From NCBI GenBank assembly GCA_039720395.1, contig JBBPBK010000087.1, forward strand, positions 140,001-204,000: a stretch of 64,000 bases of DNA, written 5' to 3'. Below, in pieces: positions 1 through 11,256 of the stretch (position 1 is its first letter; every line of letters begins with the position of its first letter). The position numbers were made by a program, and so were the translations under genes. The notes under the pieces were generated by a model that saw nothing but the letters and a program-made list of their open reading frames with translations, had not been told where the DNA came from and ran no database searches. The DNA comes from Liquidambar formosana (Eukaryota > Streptophyta > Magnoliopsida > Saxifragales > Altingiaceae).

Positions 1-2
1 CC

Positions 3-362
3 TATGAAAAGATTGTTGAAGAAGCATTGAAGCTAGAAGCTAATGATCGAGAATTCAAAAAGGAAATGGAGTAAAGGAACAAAGGAAAAAACACACGCCA
101 AGGAAACCATTCGGGAAGGGAATAAGGAGTGCCAGCCTAGAAAAGACAAAAGACTAATACAGGAGCACAAAGGAATACTTTTGCATCTCAAGCAGAAGAT
201 GCCAATAGACTTAAGGACACTTGTTTTAATTGTGGTAAAATAGGACATTATATAGAAGACTGCACCCGACCTCATAACATGACATGCTTTAATTGTGGAG
301 AAAAGGGACATATCAATCGAGATTGTAAGAAGCCGCCTAGGAACACTCAACTATAACCTCAG
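3..362 (+). pseudogene. Chromovirus gag C-terminus with two CCHC zinc knuckles
   Basis: This is the C-terminal end of a Ty3/gypsy capsid-nucleocapsid polyprotein. Two CX2CX4HX4C knuckles are visible at about 222-263 (CFNCGKIGHYIEDC) and 285-326 (CFNCGEKGHINRDC); such knuckles bind the element's RNA during packaging. The frame opens at the window edge and meets a TAA at about 72-74 before the knuckles, so it is broken. The same frame continues into the protease at 387. The N-terminal capsid part lies outside the window. Confidence 0.85.
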
Positions 363-386
363 AGGAGGCAAGGCAGGGCTTATGCA

Positions 387-862
387 ATGGTGCCAGAAGA
401 AGGAGGGATTGAAGGTACCTTATTTCTTTTTAATAATCATGTCGAAGTACTTTTTGATACGGGTGCCACACATTCTTTCATTTCTACTACATTAGTGAAA
501 GCTCTAAACTTGATCCCTAAAACCCTAGATGTTCCTTTATCTGTTACTACACCTGTAGGAGGTATAGTAGAATTAACTCAAGTGTGCAAAAATTCTGCCA
601 TAAAGATGAGAGCTTGGGTAATGCCTACAGATTTGATAGTACTCAATATAAAGAAGTTTGATGTTATTTTAGGAATGGATTGGTTGACAATTTACTGTGC
701 CATACTAGACTATTATAAGAAGACTATTCATTTCTCAATTCCTCAAAAACAATCTTTCATATTTTGTTATGAACCCATTAATGATAGTTTTATTACTGGT
801 TTCTTAGTATATATTGAGGATACTAGTGAAAGTACACCTATTAGTCCAATATTGGTAATATG
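387..862 (+). pseudogene. Chromovirus aspartic protease, interrupted by solo LTR
   Basis: The retroviral-type aspartic protease motif LFDTGATHSFIS lies near 450-490, followed by the usual second half with ILGMDWL near 670-690. This protease would cut the gag-pol polyprotein in the particle. The region shares its reading frame with gag. It stops where the solo LTR enters at 863. The last in-element codons read straight into the reverse transcriptase at 3212 if the insert and one copy of its target duplication are left out. The continuation to 890 is LTR sequence and not part of the gene. Confidence 0.85.
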
Positions 863-3206
863 TGTAGACACCCCATTTTGTACCACCTAATTAATTTGAA
901 ATCACATATTTTAGAAACCCAATGATGAGGTTTATTGTATGTTTTGAGATAATGACAAAGCAATTCCCGACGAGTAGTCAAGATTACAACAGGAAAATAC
1001 TGCCTTTTTCAGGAATCTTCACATCTGTCCCCCACTAAACATGAGAGTATGGGGTAGAGTTTGGGGAGTGGAGATAAACATGAGAGTATGGGGTAGAGTT
1101 TGGGGAGTGGGGAGATTCCCACGGGTGTTCCCAGCATGGGTAGGGGATGGGCCATGCCAGGAGATGGTTTTTAAAACCTAATTCAATCCTATTTATACTC
1201 TACTGATGGGACAGGAGAGGAGGCGTCTTCGCAGGGGCTGGTTCTGGCCTGAGGTCTTTGGCTGGAGGTTTTCTTTTCTAAGATCTGTTTTTTTGGGAGG
1301 GACGGCTTTTAGAGGAGAGAAACCAAATACCCACCGAAACATCAGAAAACCAGAAGAGAGAAAGGAGTGTTGAATGTTGTAATCCAAAGCCGCGAGAAGG
1401 GAATTGCTGCATTAATATTGGAAGCATTCAAACCTGAGGGGTACGTATCACAGATACATATATATGTATGCACTGTGAATTTATATTGCATATTTGTTTC
1501 TATGAGTTATTGTTTAATATAATGATGCCATGTTACACTGTTAAGGTCAAGAAAATCATTGGTAATATTAGATTTGAAGGAACATAGCTGTGACATGAAT
1601 TCTTGAATTGATGGGTTTTCAGGTTATAAACTCAAGACTTTGACCCAAAAAATAATCATGATTCTGCAAGTTTTTGGATGAACGATTTATGCGCGCCTGT
1701 AGTGCTCTGCAAGAGCTTCAATTTGGTTTTTGAATCATTAAATTTAGTTAAGAAATGAGTAAGATAAGTTAGGAAGAAGTTAGCGTGGGACAAAGCTCAA
1801 TACTGCATTTTTCAGCTTCAACCCGTTCTGAGGTTGAAGGTGAAATGGACAGTGATCCAGTGTGGGCGTACCCACCCACAGGTATCGTGTTTCCTAGCAT
1901 TTGAAGACCTTAGGTTGGCCCGATTGACTCCAAATTTGACAGATGGATTCATCTTGTTGAGACCTATCATGTGGGACCTTTGGTTGGTCATTTTGACCAT
2001 AGTGGGCAGTGATCCAGTGTGGGCGTACCTACCCACAGGTACTGTGTTCCCTAGCATTTGAAGACCCTAGGTTGGCCCGATTGGCTCCAAATTTGACAGA
2101 TGGATTCATCTTGTTGAGACCTATCATGTGGGACCTTTGGTTGGTCATTTTGATCATAGTGGGCAGTGATCCAGTGTGGGCGTACCCACCCACAGGTACC
2201 ATGTTCCCTAGCATTTGAAGACCCTAGGTTGGCCCGATTGACTCCAAATTTGACAGATGGATTCATCTTGTTGAGACCTATCATGTGGGACCTTTGGTTG
2301 GTCATTTTGATCATAGTGGGTAGTGATCCAGTGTGGGCATACCCACCCACAGGTACCGTGTTCCCTAGCATTTGAAGACCCTAGGTTGGCCCGATTGACT
2401 CCAAATTTGACAGATGGATTCATCTTGTTGAGACCTATCATGTGGGACCTTTGGTTGGTCATTTTGATCATAGTGGGCAGTGATCCAGTGTGGGCGTACC
2501 CACCCGCAGGTACCGTGTTCCCTGACATTTGAAGACCCTAGGTTGGCCCGATTGACTCCAAATTTGACAGATGGATTCGTCTTGTTGAGACCTATCATGT
2601 GGGACCTTTGGTTGGTCATTTTGATCATAGTTTGACCAACTTTGACCGTTCATCATTTGAGCTAAGTTGGTACGTACGCACCACTTCGTGATACATACGC
2701 ACCACTTCTCCAGGTAGGGAATTATTTTGATTATTATCATTCATTAGTTTAATGTTAGAATAATTAATATTATATACATAGGTTTAATGTGAGTACGTAT
2801 GGGTGTTATATTGTTTATTGTAGTTTATTCTAGTTTTGATTAAAATAGATTAGGTTTATCTGTTTATTTATTTTTGCTTTCCGTGAGTTATTATCTCTTG
2901 TATATTCTGCCATGCCATGTGCTACTAACCATTTCTCCACTTGATCATTTTCTTATTTGCATAATCATTCGCGTGCTTGGCATATTGTTGCATTTTTGTA
3001 TGTTTAGGGTTAAATTTGATTAAATACCTTGATTAATTAAAGCCAACAATTATTCACAGGGGCCAGTTTCGACCAGGCATTTTTGGGTGCCTAATACCTT
3101 CCCAATAATGTACCCTAGCTCCAAACTTGAATCTCTGGACCTTGAATTTAACCAAAAATACAGTTCCCAAAGCTAAATTGGGTGGCGACTCCCGCTTGCG
3201 CTCACA
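863..3206. mobile_element. Solo LTR A inside the chromovirus pol gene
   Basis: The 2344-bp unit begins TGTAGACACCCC and ends TTGCGCTCACA, carries no coding region, and splits chromovirus pol. Its flanks are ATATG on the left (858-862) and GTATG on the right (3207-3211): a 5-bp target duplication with one mismatch, or a 4-bp TATG if the LTR ends in CAG. It holds a 39-bp direct duplication at about 1037-1115 and a 157-bp tandem array. It shares ends and the phrase GGTGCCTAATACCTTCC with the solo LTR at 23512-27911, so the two belong to related families. A single LTR without internal region indicates loss of a full element by LTR-LTR recombination. Confidence 0.85.
1849..2633. repeat. 157-bp tandem repeat, five copies, inside solo LTR A
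   Basis: The phrase CAGTGATCCAGTGTGGGCGT recurs at exact 157-bp steps (near 1852, 2009, 2166, 2323, 2480), and the copies are nearly identical. 157 is not a multiple of 3, yet several frames stay open for 60-100 codons on both strands. Those open frames come from the repeat itself and I do not read them as genes. Confidence 0.95.
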
Positions 3207-3211
3207 GTATG

Positions 3212-4046
3212 TGGGTTTGAAGATGTGTTCCAAAAGGTATCTGGACTACCACCAAAGAGGGAGATTGATTTCACTATTGATTTAGTGCTGGGTACAACTC
3301 CAATTGCTATAGCACCTTATCGTATGGCACCACTTGAGATGCAAGAATTGAAGAAACAACTACATGAGTTAGAAGAACAAGGTTTTATTCAACCAAGTAT
3401 GTCACCTTGGGGAGTACCAGTCCTATTTGTGAAAAAGAAAGATGGATCATTTCGATTGTGTATTGATTACCATCAGCTTGACAAAGTCACTATTAAGAAC
3501 AAGTATCCATTACCAAGGATTGATGATTTATTTGACCAACTTCGAGGAGCTACAGTCTTTTCAAAAATCGATTTACAATCTGGATATCATGTTCCAAAGA
3601 CGTCATTCAGTACACGATATGGACATTACGAGTTTTTGGTAATGCCTTTTGGAGTAACTAATGCACCTGCAGTGTTTATGGATTTGATGAATCGAGTTTT
3701 TCGACCTTATTTGGATAAATTCATCATTGTATTTATTGATGATATTCTGATTTATTCAAAGACACGAGAAGAGCATGAACAACATCTATATATTACACTG
3801 CAAACTTTGCGAGATCACAAGCTTTATGCCAAGTTCGAGAAATATGACTTTTGGTTAGAACAGGTCAAGTTCTTTGGACATGTGATTTCAAAAGATGGAC
3901 TTTCTATGGATCCTTCTAAGGTTGAAGCAATTCTAAAATGGAATGGACCCACAATACCGACTGAAGTAAGAAGTTTCTTAGGGTTGGCGGGATATTACCG
4001 ACGGTTTATTGAAGGATTTTCCTGTATAGCAGTTCCATTAATTTGA
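3212..4046 (+). pseudogene. Chromovirus reverse transcriptase
   Basis: This is the reverse transcriptase of the interrupted chromovirus, which copies element RNA into DNA. Visible motifs run in order: the entry segment KREIDF, then [39 protein letters not shown], a [11 protein letters not shown] block, and the catalytic [10 protein letters not shown] box, whose Asp pair is intact (near 3735-3765). The tail [15 protein letters not shown] leads towards RNase H. The first stop comes at 4044-4046. The frame joins the protease frame upstream of the solo LTR, so the two belong to one original ORF. Confidence 0.93.
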
Positions 4047-4586
4047 TTGACCCGGAAGGACGTGCGATTTGTCTGGGATGACAATTGTGAATGTGCATTC
4101 TAGAAATTAAAAGAGAAATTGACATCAGCACTTATTCTAGCCCTTCCCAGGAGTGGTATTAAGTTTCTTATATACAGTGATGCCTCACATCAAGGATTAG
4201 GTTGTGTACTGATGCAAGATGATAGGGTGATTGCGTATGGATCAAGACAACTTAAACCCCATGAGTTAAATTACCCAACCCATGATTTAGAACTAGCAGC
4301 TGTAGTTTTTGCGCTAAAGATTTGGAGACATTATCTATATGGTGAAAAGTTTTATCTTTTTACGGATCATAAAAGTTTAAAGTACTTGTTTTCGCAAAAA
4401 GAATTGAATATGAGACAACGAAGGTGGATGGAACTCCTTAAGGATTATGATTTTACTCTTCAGTATCATTCGGGTAAAGCAAACGTAGTAGTTGATGCCT
4501 TAAGTCGTAATCCACGAGGAATGATTGCTTTCCTAATGTTGCAAGAATGGAGCATGTTAGAACAAGTGGTAGAATTTAACTTATAA
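4047..4586 (+). pseudogene. Chromovirus RNase H
   Basis: This RNase H domain degrades the RNA strand during reverse transcription. The stretch [15 protein letters not shown] carries the first catalytic Asp. [29 protein letters not shown] and the terminal NVVVDALSR block are all recognisable. Two in-frame stops lie near 4045 and 4105, and another ends the domain at 4586, so it is non-functional. It is the direct continuation of the upstream reverse transcriptase. Confidence 0.9.
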
Positions 4587-4589
4587 TTA

Positions 4590-5349
4590 GCAAGTGAAGA
4601 AGGAGTAGGACAACTTTTCACTATTGTAGCACAACCTAGTCTCATCACTAAGATTATAGAAACCCAAACTTAAGATCAAAAGTTCCACGATTAGCTTAGA
4701 AAGATGATAGAAAAATATCCATCAGAATAGAAGGTTGGTAGTGATGGTGGGTATAGATTTCGGAAAAGATTATGTGTACCACCTATAGCCAATTTGAAGG
4801 ATGAAATTCTTGAGCAGGCGCATCACACAAGATTTACAGTACATCGAGGGAGTACAAAGATGTATAAGGATCTTAAAAGACAGTTTTGGTGGGAAGGCAT
4901 GAAGCGAGATGTTGCAGAATTTGTTTCAAAGTGTTTAACGTGTCAGTTAGTGAAGCCTAAAAGACAAAAACCACGAGGTCTTTTTTAACCTTTACCTATA
5001 GCTAGATGGAAATGGGACAAATAAGTATGGATTTCATTACTGGTTTACCAAAGTCAAGACAATGACACGATGCTATTTAGGTAGTGGTGGATCGATTGAC
5101 AAAATCAGCTCATTTTATCTTGCATTGCATTTCATATTCGCTTGATAAAATGAATAAATTGTATGTTCAAGAAATTATCCGATTGCATGGTGTTCCAATC
5201 TCTATAGTTTCTGATCGTGATACATGATTTACTTCCAAGTTATGGGAAGGATTAAAAAGTGCATTTGGAACCTCATTACATTTGAGTTCTACTTCACACC
5301 CTCAAATGGATGGGCAAACAGAACGGGTTAACCAAATACTAGAAGATAT
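4590..5349 (+). pseudogene. Chromovirus integrase N-terminal half, decayed and split
   Basis: The zinc-binding HHCC region of integrase reads clearly at about 4794-4988 (HRGSTKMYKDLKRQFWWEGM, then CLTCQ). The catalytic core that should follow is recognisable only in pieces between 4990 and 5349, with several stops and frame changes. The segment ends exactly at the GATAT target duplication of the Athila-like element (5345-5349). The missing C-terminal part resumes at 21015 after 15.7 kb of inserted DNA. Confidence 0.85.
5345..5349. repeat. Target-site duplication GATAT, left copy
   Basis: GATAT directly precedes the TG of the Athila-like 5' LTR and recurs after the CA of its 3' LTR at 21010-21014. 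The match is exact and proves one insertion event between these points. Confidence 0.97.
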
Positions 5350-6709
5350 TGATATACAAAATATTCATTGAAACTACTCCCTAATTTATATTTTCTAGTT
5401 ATTTTATTATATTTAATTTGGTGTGTTTAAAGTATTCTTGATTTATTGTAGGGCTGTTGAGTTTATACCAGAAAAGATGACAATTAGGACTACTTAAGCT
5501 AATAAATGCAACTTGAAATGGGTTTCTCACTTGTCTAAAATTTTATGGAGCTGCAACAAGAGTTGGGTCAACAATTTTGAAGATTTGAGCAGCTGAAATT
5601 CAAAGTTAAGCAAAGAAATTCATGATCCCAAAATCAGCAGCAAATCTGGACAGATTGACCAAGTTTTGGTAATCTGGCCATAACTTGTGATTCCCATATT
5701 CGATTTGGGTGAAATTTGTGGCTCTGGAAAGAGGACTTAAAGAACTACAATTGTTTAGTTTATGGAATTTCCTGATTCAAACGTCTTCCAAGTCAAAAAT
5801 GAGCTGAAAGTGGACTTATGTGCAAAAAATCTGAATCTGGCAGCATTTGTCAAAGTAAGAACATGGGCAGCCAAGAATTCAAAGAAAGTGGGCATTACTT
5901 TTGACTTATGGGATCAGTTGGATCCTTACCCCAGCTCTTATAAATACCAAGGGAATTCACATAACAAAAAAGAGAGAAGAGGAGGTACAAAGACAACAAA
6001 GGGGAGAGACTAGTTCTTGGTTATCTACATGGCCAACTAATCTTTGTCTTAGGGTGGAGATGAATCCCTAATCAAGTATTGTGTATTTTATTGTATTGTG
6101 TTGTTGATTTGATTATTTGTGTATGAGGATTGCATAACTAGGACGATTGTATTATTGATACAATTGGTTTTAGTGTTTTTATCTCAAATTATGTTTAATT
6201 TCTGTGATTTTAAATACAATGGTTATGCAATGGTTTTCACTGTATATCTATTTGGAGATTAAGATGATTCATGCTTAGACAAGATGAATCGTGCTCACAA
6301 ATTAGTTTAGAGTAGAGTAAGTGAGACGGTTCATGCTATATCTTTGATGAGTTATGCCTAATTTACAAATATATGAACCTTTTTTGATGATGTCATTGGG
6401 CTTGTAGCTACAATGAGTCTTGCTCATACCAAATAATAACTTTTTGAAACACGTTACAATAAGAGCATTTTTATACAAGATTAGTGGTGGATTCGAGACC
6501 CTAAGTATTTCCTTTCTTGAAGAAAATATAAATTTATTTTGCTTGCATTCCATAGAGTTCAAAACTACAAAAATCATCTTTGTGAATTATTTTAGTATTC
6601 AGTTTTCAAAATTAAAATAATCCCAGTACAATCCCTATGGTACGACACCCGTACTACCACTATATACAAATTTTTTGCATCCTACGGGTAATTGATTTTG
6701 ACACGATCA
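5350..6709 (+). repeat. 5' LTR of the Athila-like element
   Basis: It begins TGATATACAAAA and ends GACACGATCA, is 1360 bp long, and is nearly the same as 19650-21009 with scattered single-base changes and small indels. It should contain the element's promoter; TATA-like TATAAATACC lies near 5939-5948 (CTTATAAATACC). The 83-codon open frame inside it (5762-6013) recurs in the other LTR and is not a gene. Confidence 0.95.
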
Positions 6710-6715
6710 AATTTT

Positions 6716-6733
6716 TGGCGCCGTTACCAGGGA
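6716..6733 (+). promoter_or_regulatory. Primer-binding site, complementary to the tRNA-Asp 3' end
   Basis: TGGCGCCGTTACCAGGGA follows the 5' LTR after six bases. The plant tRNA-Asp 3' end has the complement TGGCGCCGTTGCCGGGGA, so two bases differ. This is where tRNA would prime minus-strand synthesis, and it fixes the element's orientation. Confidence 0.88.
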
Positions 6734-6907
6734 CTGTCAGTGCGATTGCATTAATTAGAAAATTGATATTCTACTATAATTCTTAGTTTAGAATTTTTTT
6801 GCTTTTACTAATTTTGTTTTTTTTTCATGTGCAGGTAATTGGTAGACTACATAGACGAGCAGACATTAGGCAAAAAAAAAAATAATAATAAAAAAGTTTT
6901 AATACTA

Positions 6908-7330
6908 TTCAAGGACGGTTGTACCACCTGCCTAATTTGACAACTAACATAAACTTGACTAACTATTCAAGGACGGTTGTACCACCTGTTTTATTTTATT
7001 TATTTCATTTTAGTATTATTATTATTATTATTGTTATTATTATCATTATTATGGCCGGTTTTACCGCCTACTGATATATATATATACATCTTTTCTCTCT
7101 TTTCTTTTCTTTTCAAGGACAGTTGTACTGCCTGTTTTATTTTATTTATTTCATTTTAGTATTATTATTATTATTGTTATTATTATCATTATTATGGCCG
7201 GTTTTACCGCCTACTGATATATATATCTATATATCTATATATATACATCTTTTCTCTCTTTTCTTTTCTTTTCTTTTCAAGGACGGTTGTACCGCCTGTT
7301 TTATTTTATTTTATTTTATTTATTTCATTT
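6908..7330 (+). repeat. Tandem repeats in the Athila-like leader
   Basis: The phrase TTCAAGGACGGTTGTACC recurs at about 6908, 6965, 7112 (one base changed) and 7276, each time followed by TTTTATTTTATTT. Between them are (ATT)n tracts, GGCCGGTTTTACCGCC and TA runs. The period is about 147-165 bp for the two long units. The region is non-coding leader between the primer site and the start of gag. Confidence 0.85.
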
Positions 7331-7444
7331 TATCTTTCAAATATATTACCCTGTTGTAATTATTCTTGTTTTCTTGCAGTTGCACACACAAAAAAAATGA
7401 AATAATAAAAAAAAATTTTAAAAAAAAGAGTTTGGAGGTGTTGT

Positions 7445-7499
7445 ATGCATAGACGTCGTTCTTTGTTTCCTGACTTAGTACCCTTTGACTCTGAGATAG
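7445..7499 (+). pseudogene. Athila-like gag, first codons before the solo LTR
   Basis: A frame opening at ATG 7445 (MHRRRSLFPDLVPFDSEI) is cut by the solo LTR at 7500. The frame resumes after the right target duplication at 11257 with DYTLRTIRL. The 134-codon open frame running on from 7500 into the LTR is an artefact of the junction. I take 7445 as the gag start because it is the first ATG after the AT-rich leader; this is not proven. Confidence 0.7.
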
Positions 7500-9361
7500 T
7501 GTGGACCCCGAAAAAGTGGCCCACAGGGATTCAAAGGGAAAAGGAGTCGCCACTTTATTTTTTAAAGGAAATAAAGAAAACCCTAAAAAACGGTTTTGTT
7601 TTAGGAAAACAAAAGATTGACTCCATATTTAAAAATGGTAAGGCAAATGATCTTTTGGAAACCAGAGAAATCGGGGATTCGGAGGCTAAGTTACGATATG
7701 GGAAGGTTCTAGGCAAAGCCTATAGGCACCCATATCGCCCTAAACGGTCTCTTAATTTAATTGGGCTAAATCAAAGTCTTAATCACACACAAATCAACAA
7801 TTATCATCACAAGACAGCATGCATATCATTCATTCATTCATTCATATAGTCAAGTAAATCAAAGAAAAACAGAAAAAGAAAGAGGGAGGGGAGAAAACCT
7901 AGGATACTTAGTATCCTAGGGCGGACTTGAACCTTACGAAGAGCGCCTACGTACCATGTATGGAAATACATGGATCAAAGTCCTCGTAGTTCGAAAGGGA
8001 ATAGGGTTATAACCTAATAGAGGCCTATGGTAAACCCTAAGTTTCCTTTCAAGAAAAACATGGTAAGTTTCCAAAATAAATGATTCTCAAAAGATTTTTG
8101 GTAAATATGGAATTTGATTAAAAAAAATGGAAACTTTGATTTGAAAGGTATTTTTTTTATGAAAGGATACTGTAGGAATCTACCATACCCCTCTATTAAG
8201 GAATAACCCTAGGGGGGAGAAAGGGAAAGTTTCAAGGAAAGGAAAGAAGGGTGAATTGGGGCACCCTCATACCCTACTTACCTTAAGCAAAAGCAACCTG
8301 TCAAAATAACCACCCTATTGCATAGGGTAATTACCTTATTTGTAAGATTTCATCTCATAATAGCCAAAATAACCACCCCACATTGGTGGGGTAGTTGCAC
8401 CTGTTGTATCTGTCAAGCACCTGCAATTTGCATGCAAAATATACCAAAAATACCAACCAACCAAGCTAGGTTCCAATCAAGCAATTATCATGCTAAAACA
8501 TAGGCTAATACATGCTCAAAATATCATATCAAGGACAAATAACAGATCTGGACAGAATTGAAATAGAGCTTAAAATCAACAACAAGTCATGCAAACAACA
8601 TGAATCATAAGCTAACTAAACCCTAATTCAGCCCTATATGCAATGATATGCAAAAAACCCTAAAACCAACTACCAAAGATGCAAAAATGTCATATTTATC
8701 TAATATGCAACACATGTGCAGCAACTATGAAGAAAAAACAGAGAAAATCCCTAAGCTATCATGCTATATGCAACTAAACCAACACAAGGATGATAAAAAC
8801 CCTAGAATCACACTAGTGCATAAAATCCCATGAAATAACCCTAAATCATGCAAAACAGATTATGAACAGCATTCTAACCATGCATATTAATCAATAGAAT
8901 GATCCACATATGATAAAGACATAGACTTTCACATGAAATAAAGCTATTCTAAGCATAAACTCAATTTCAGCACTAAGGAAACCCTAGAATCCCAAACATG
9001 CAGTAAATCACATGGAATAACATCCTAACATACTAAACAGCCCATGAATATTATCCTAAACATGCATACTAGCTAATAGAAGCAACAAGACATGATAAAG
9101 ACATAAACTTGAACATGAAATAATGACTATTCAATGCACAACCCTAGAAAAGACTCTAAAAACCCTAAAAACACAAACGCTCATAAAACCACATAGAATG
9201 ACATTATATCATGCAAAACCAGCCATAAACAATATCCTAATCATGCATTCTACGCATTAACACATGATAAAGATATAAGCTTGCACATAAAATAATGCTA
9301 TCCTATGTAGACAACCCTAATTTGAATGAAAGAGAGAAAGGGGGAGAGGTATACCTATGGT

Positions 9362-10043
9362 TAGGGATGGCAATTTCACCCCGATCCATAGGGTCCCGAC
9401 TCGATTCATACCCGAATGGGCGGGTATTTTTTTTATATTTTCGGGTATCGGGTCGGGTATGGGTATAAATTCTAAAAAAATTTCGGGTATGGGTCGGGCA
9501 TGGATCCCAAAAAGAAAAAACCCAAGACCCGACCCGACCCGATATTTTTACAATAAATATATATATATATATATATTTTAATGTCTTATGTTTGAAATTT
9601 ATGTATGCTTTTATGAATATTTTAAACCTATCTTGGTATAGGCTTATGAAGTCCATTAGAAGGCTCATTATATATTTTTATTCTTTTTTAATCCTTATGT
9701 TTGTGTATAATATTTGTGTGATCATATTAGGTATGATCTTATTTGAACAAGATCATATTAGGTGTTAAAAACATTTATAAGCTTGGTATATGATTATATG
9801 AATAACATGTAATAGGTGTAAGTAGCAAAAAAATGGAATTTAGGGGGAAAAAATCCTCACAATAGGGTGGTCGGGCATGGGCGGGTCGGGCATGGATGGC
9901 CCAAGAAGACGGTGGATCGGGGATGGAGTTTAATTCTTCATACCCATCGGGTATCGGGTCGGGTATGGGTATAAGAGATTAAATATCGGGTCGGGTATGG
10001 GGTAGTGCCAACCCGCATCCGACCCGACCCATTGCCATCCCTA
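9362..10043. mobile_element. hAT-type MITE inside solo LTR C1
   Basis: The terminal inverted repeat is TAGGGATGGCAAT at the left and ATTGCCATCCCTA at the right, with exact 8-bp target duplications CCTATGGT (9354-9361 and 10044-10051). Eight-base duplications are typical of the hAT superfamily. The 682-bp body has no transposase and is rich in GGGTCGGGTATGGG-type phrases near both ends that extend the inverted symmetry. Confidence 0.93.
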
Positions 10044-10463
10044 CCTATGGTGGCTGCTGTAGAGAGTCCTCCTCCTCTTATGTACTGCTGGGAATTCCTT
10101 CCTTCAAGCCTTCAAGCCCAACTTCAGCCTTCCTTCAAGCTTTCTCTCTCACCGTTTCACTCAAAATTTAGGTTAAACTACCCTAAGGATGGCTGCCATA
10201 GCCTCCAAGTCTCACACATGCCTCACATTTCAGAAATTGCCTCCCTTTATTGCTGAAGTATAAGGGGGTATTTATAGGGTTTGAGGGAAAACCCTCAATG
10301 GTTGGGATTAAAACCCTAGGGATTGATCTAAGGGCTCTTAGAGGTTCCCTTGGGGCTCAAGTAGGTCAAATAGGGCTGAAAATAGGGTTAAATGGCGGCT
10401 GGAGGCGAGCAAATCTGAGAAAATAGGGAGGCAGCCGCGTCAAGACTCAAAAAAGGAAAGTGG

Positions 10464-10543
10464 CTCGGGTGACCACCTAGGGCTGGGCGGCTAGCAGCCT
10501 GGGCCTAGGCGGCTAGCCGCCCAGGCCTGGGTGGTCACCCGAG
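10464..10543. repeat. GC-rich imperfect palindrome in solo LTR C1
   Basis: The segment opens CTCGGGTGACCACC and closes with the reverse complement GGTGGTCACCCGAG. A central GGCGGCTAGCCGCC is self-complementary. It stands out from the AT-rich LTR. The counterpart in the second LTR copy is at 26964-27047. Confidence 0.85.
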
Positions 10544-11256
10544 GCCCTGTCAGCTTATGCCCAAATTTTGACCCTTTCGACTTCCAAATGTGTTTCAGGG
10601 CTCAAATCAACTCCAATTTTGACGAAACGAAAGCCAAAACGACCGTGTTTCGAAGGGGAATGTAATTTGAGTCATTTGAGGGCAAGAAACCCTAGCTATG
10701 GCTGCATGGTTGGGTCCTACAAAGGTGGTTAACTACTATGCCTCACCATCGCTTAGCTTAGGTATGCACATAGGGTCGCACCGAATGCTTTCCAATTCGA
10801 AATTCAACCTCCCTAAACACATTTGGGGATGAAATTAAGACTAATCAAGGTCAAATGAGTAGTCATAGAGTGAAAACCATGAACCAATTCGGGCTAACCC
10901 GAAGTAGGTCTCTTAACCAACCTGAGCCTTGTTGAGCCATTCTAATCCTGAACCATCAATTCATCGAATTGAACCCATAAATACCTCAAATGCATCCATA
11001 TGAACTCCAATTGACGACTTGGAGATCATTTCAAGGTCAAATGGAAAGTTTGTGACCAAAAAGACGATTATGCCCCTCAAGTCACAAAAGTTCTTATTAG
11101 CCCTCAAGATCAACTCCAAATCGAACCAAAATTCATACACACCATTCTTAGGACCCTAGAAACTCAATGCAAAAGACTAGACTCAAAAAGGAAACAAAAA
11201 GACACATGCAATGACAAGCCCTAGCTAAGGTGGCAAAAATGGGGTGTGACAGATAG

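Larger units (their letters stand above)
7500..11251. mobile_element. Solo LTR C1 inside the Athila-like gag
   Basis: The unit starts TGTGGACCCCG and ends GGGGTGTGACA, flanked by exact GATAG duplications (7495-7499 and 11252-11256). It has no coding potential. It matches the solo LTR at 24723-27752 at both ends and through many internal phrases, such as GAAGAGCGCCTACGTACCAT. After removing the nested MITE and its target duplication it is 3062 bp, against 3030 bp for the other copy, which supports a single LTR family of about 3.0 kb. No internal region of this family is present in the window. Confidence 0.93.

Noticed and set aside
1849..2633. Possible CRISPR-like or regulatory array
   Set aside because: Units are contiguous 157-bp repeats without spacers, in a plant nuclear LTR.
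1818..2740. Several overlapping 60-106-codon ORFs on both strands
   Set aside because: They repeat every 157 bp with the satellite and are by-products of it; no start, stop or family evidence supports translation.
5762..6013. 83-codon ORF in the Athila-like LTR
   Set aside because: The same frame appears in the other LTR at 20062-20313; it is LTR sequence, with no protein likeness.
7445..7849. 134-codon ORF at the gag start
   Set aside because: Only the first 18 codons belong to gag; the rest is solo LTR sequence joined by insertion.
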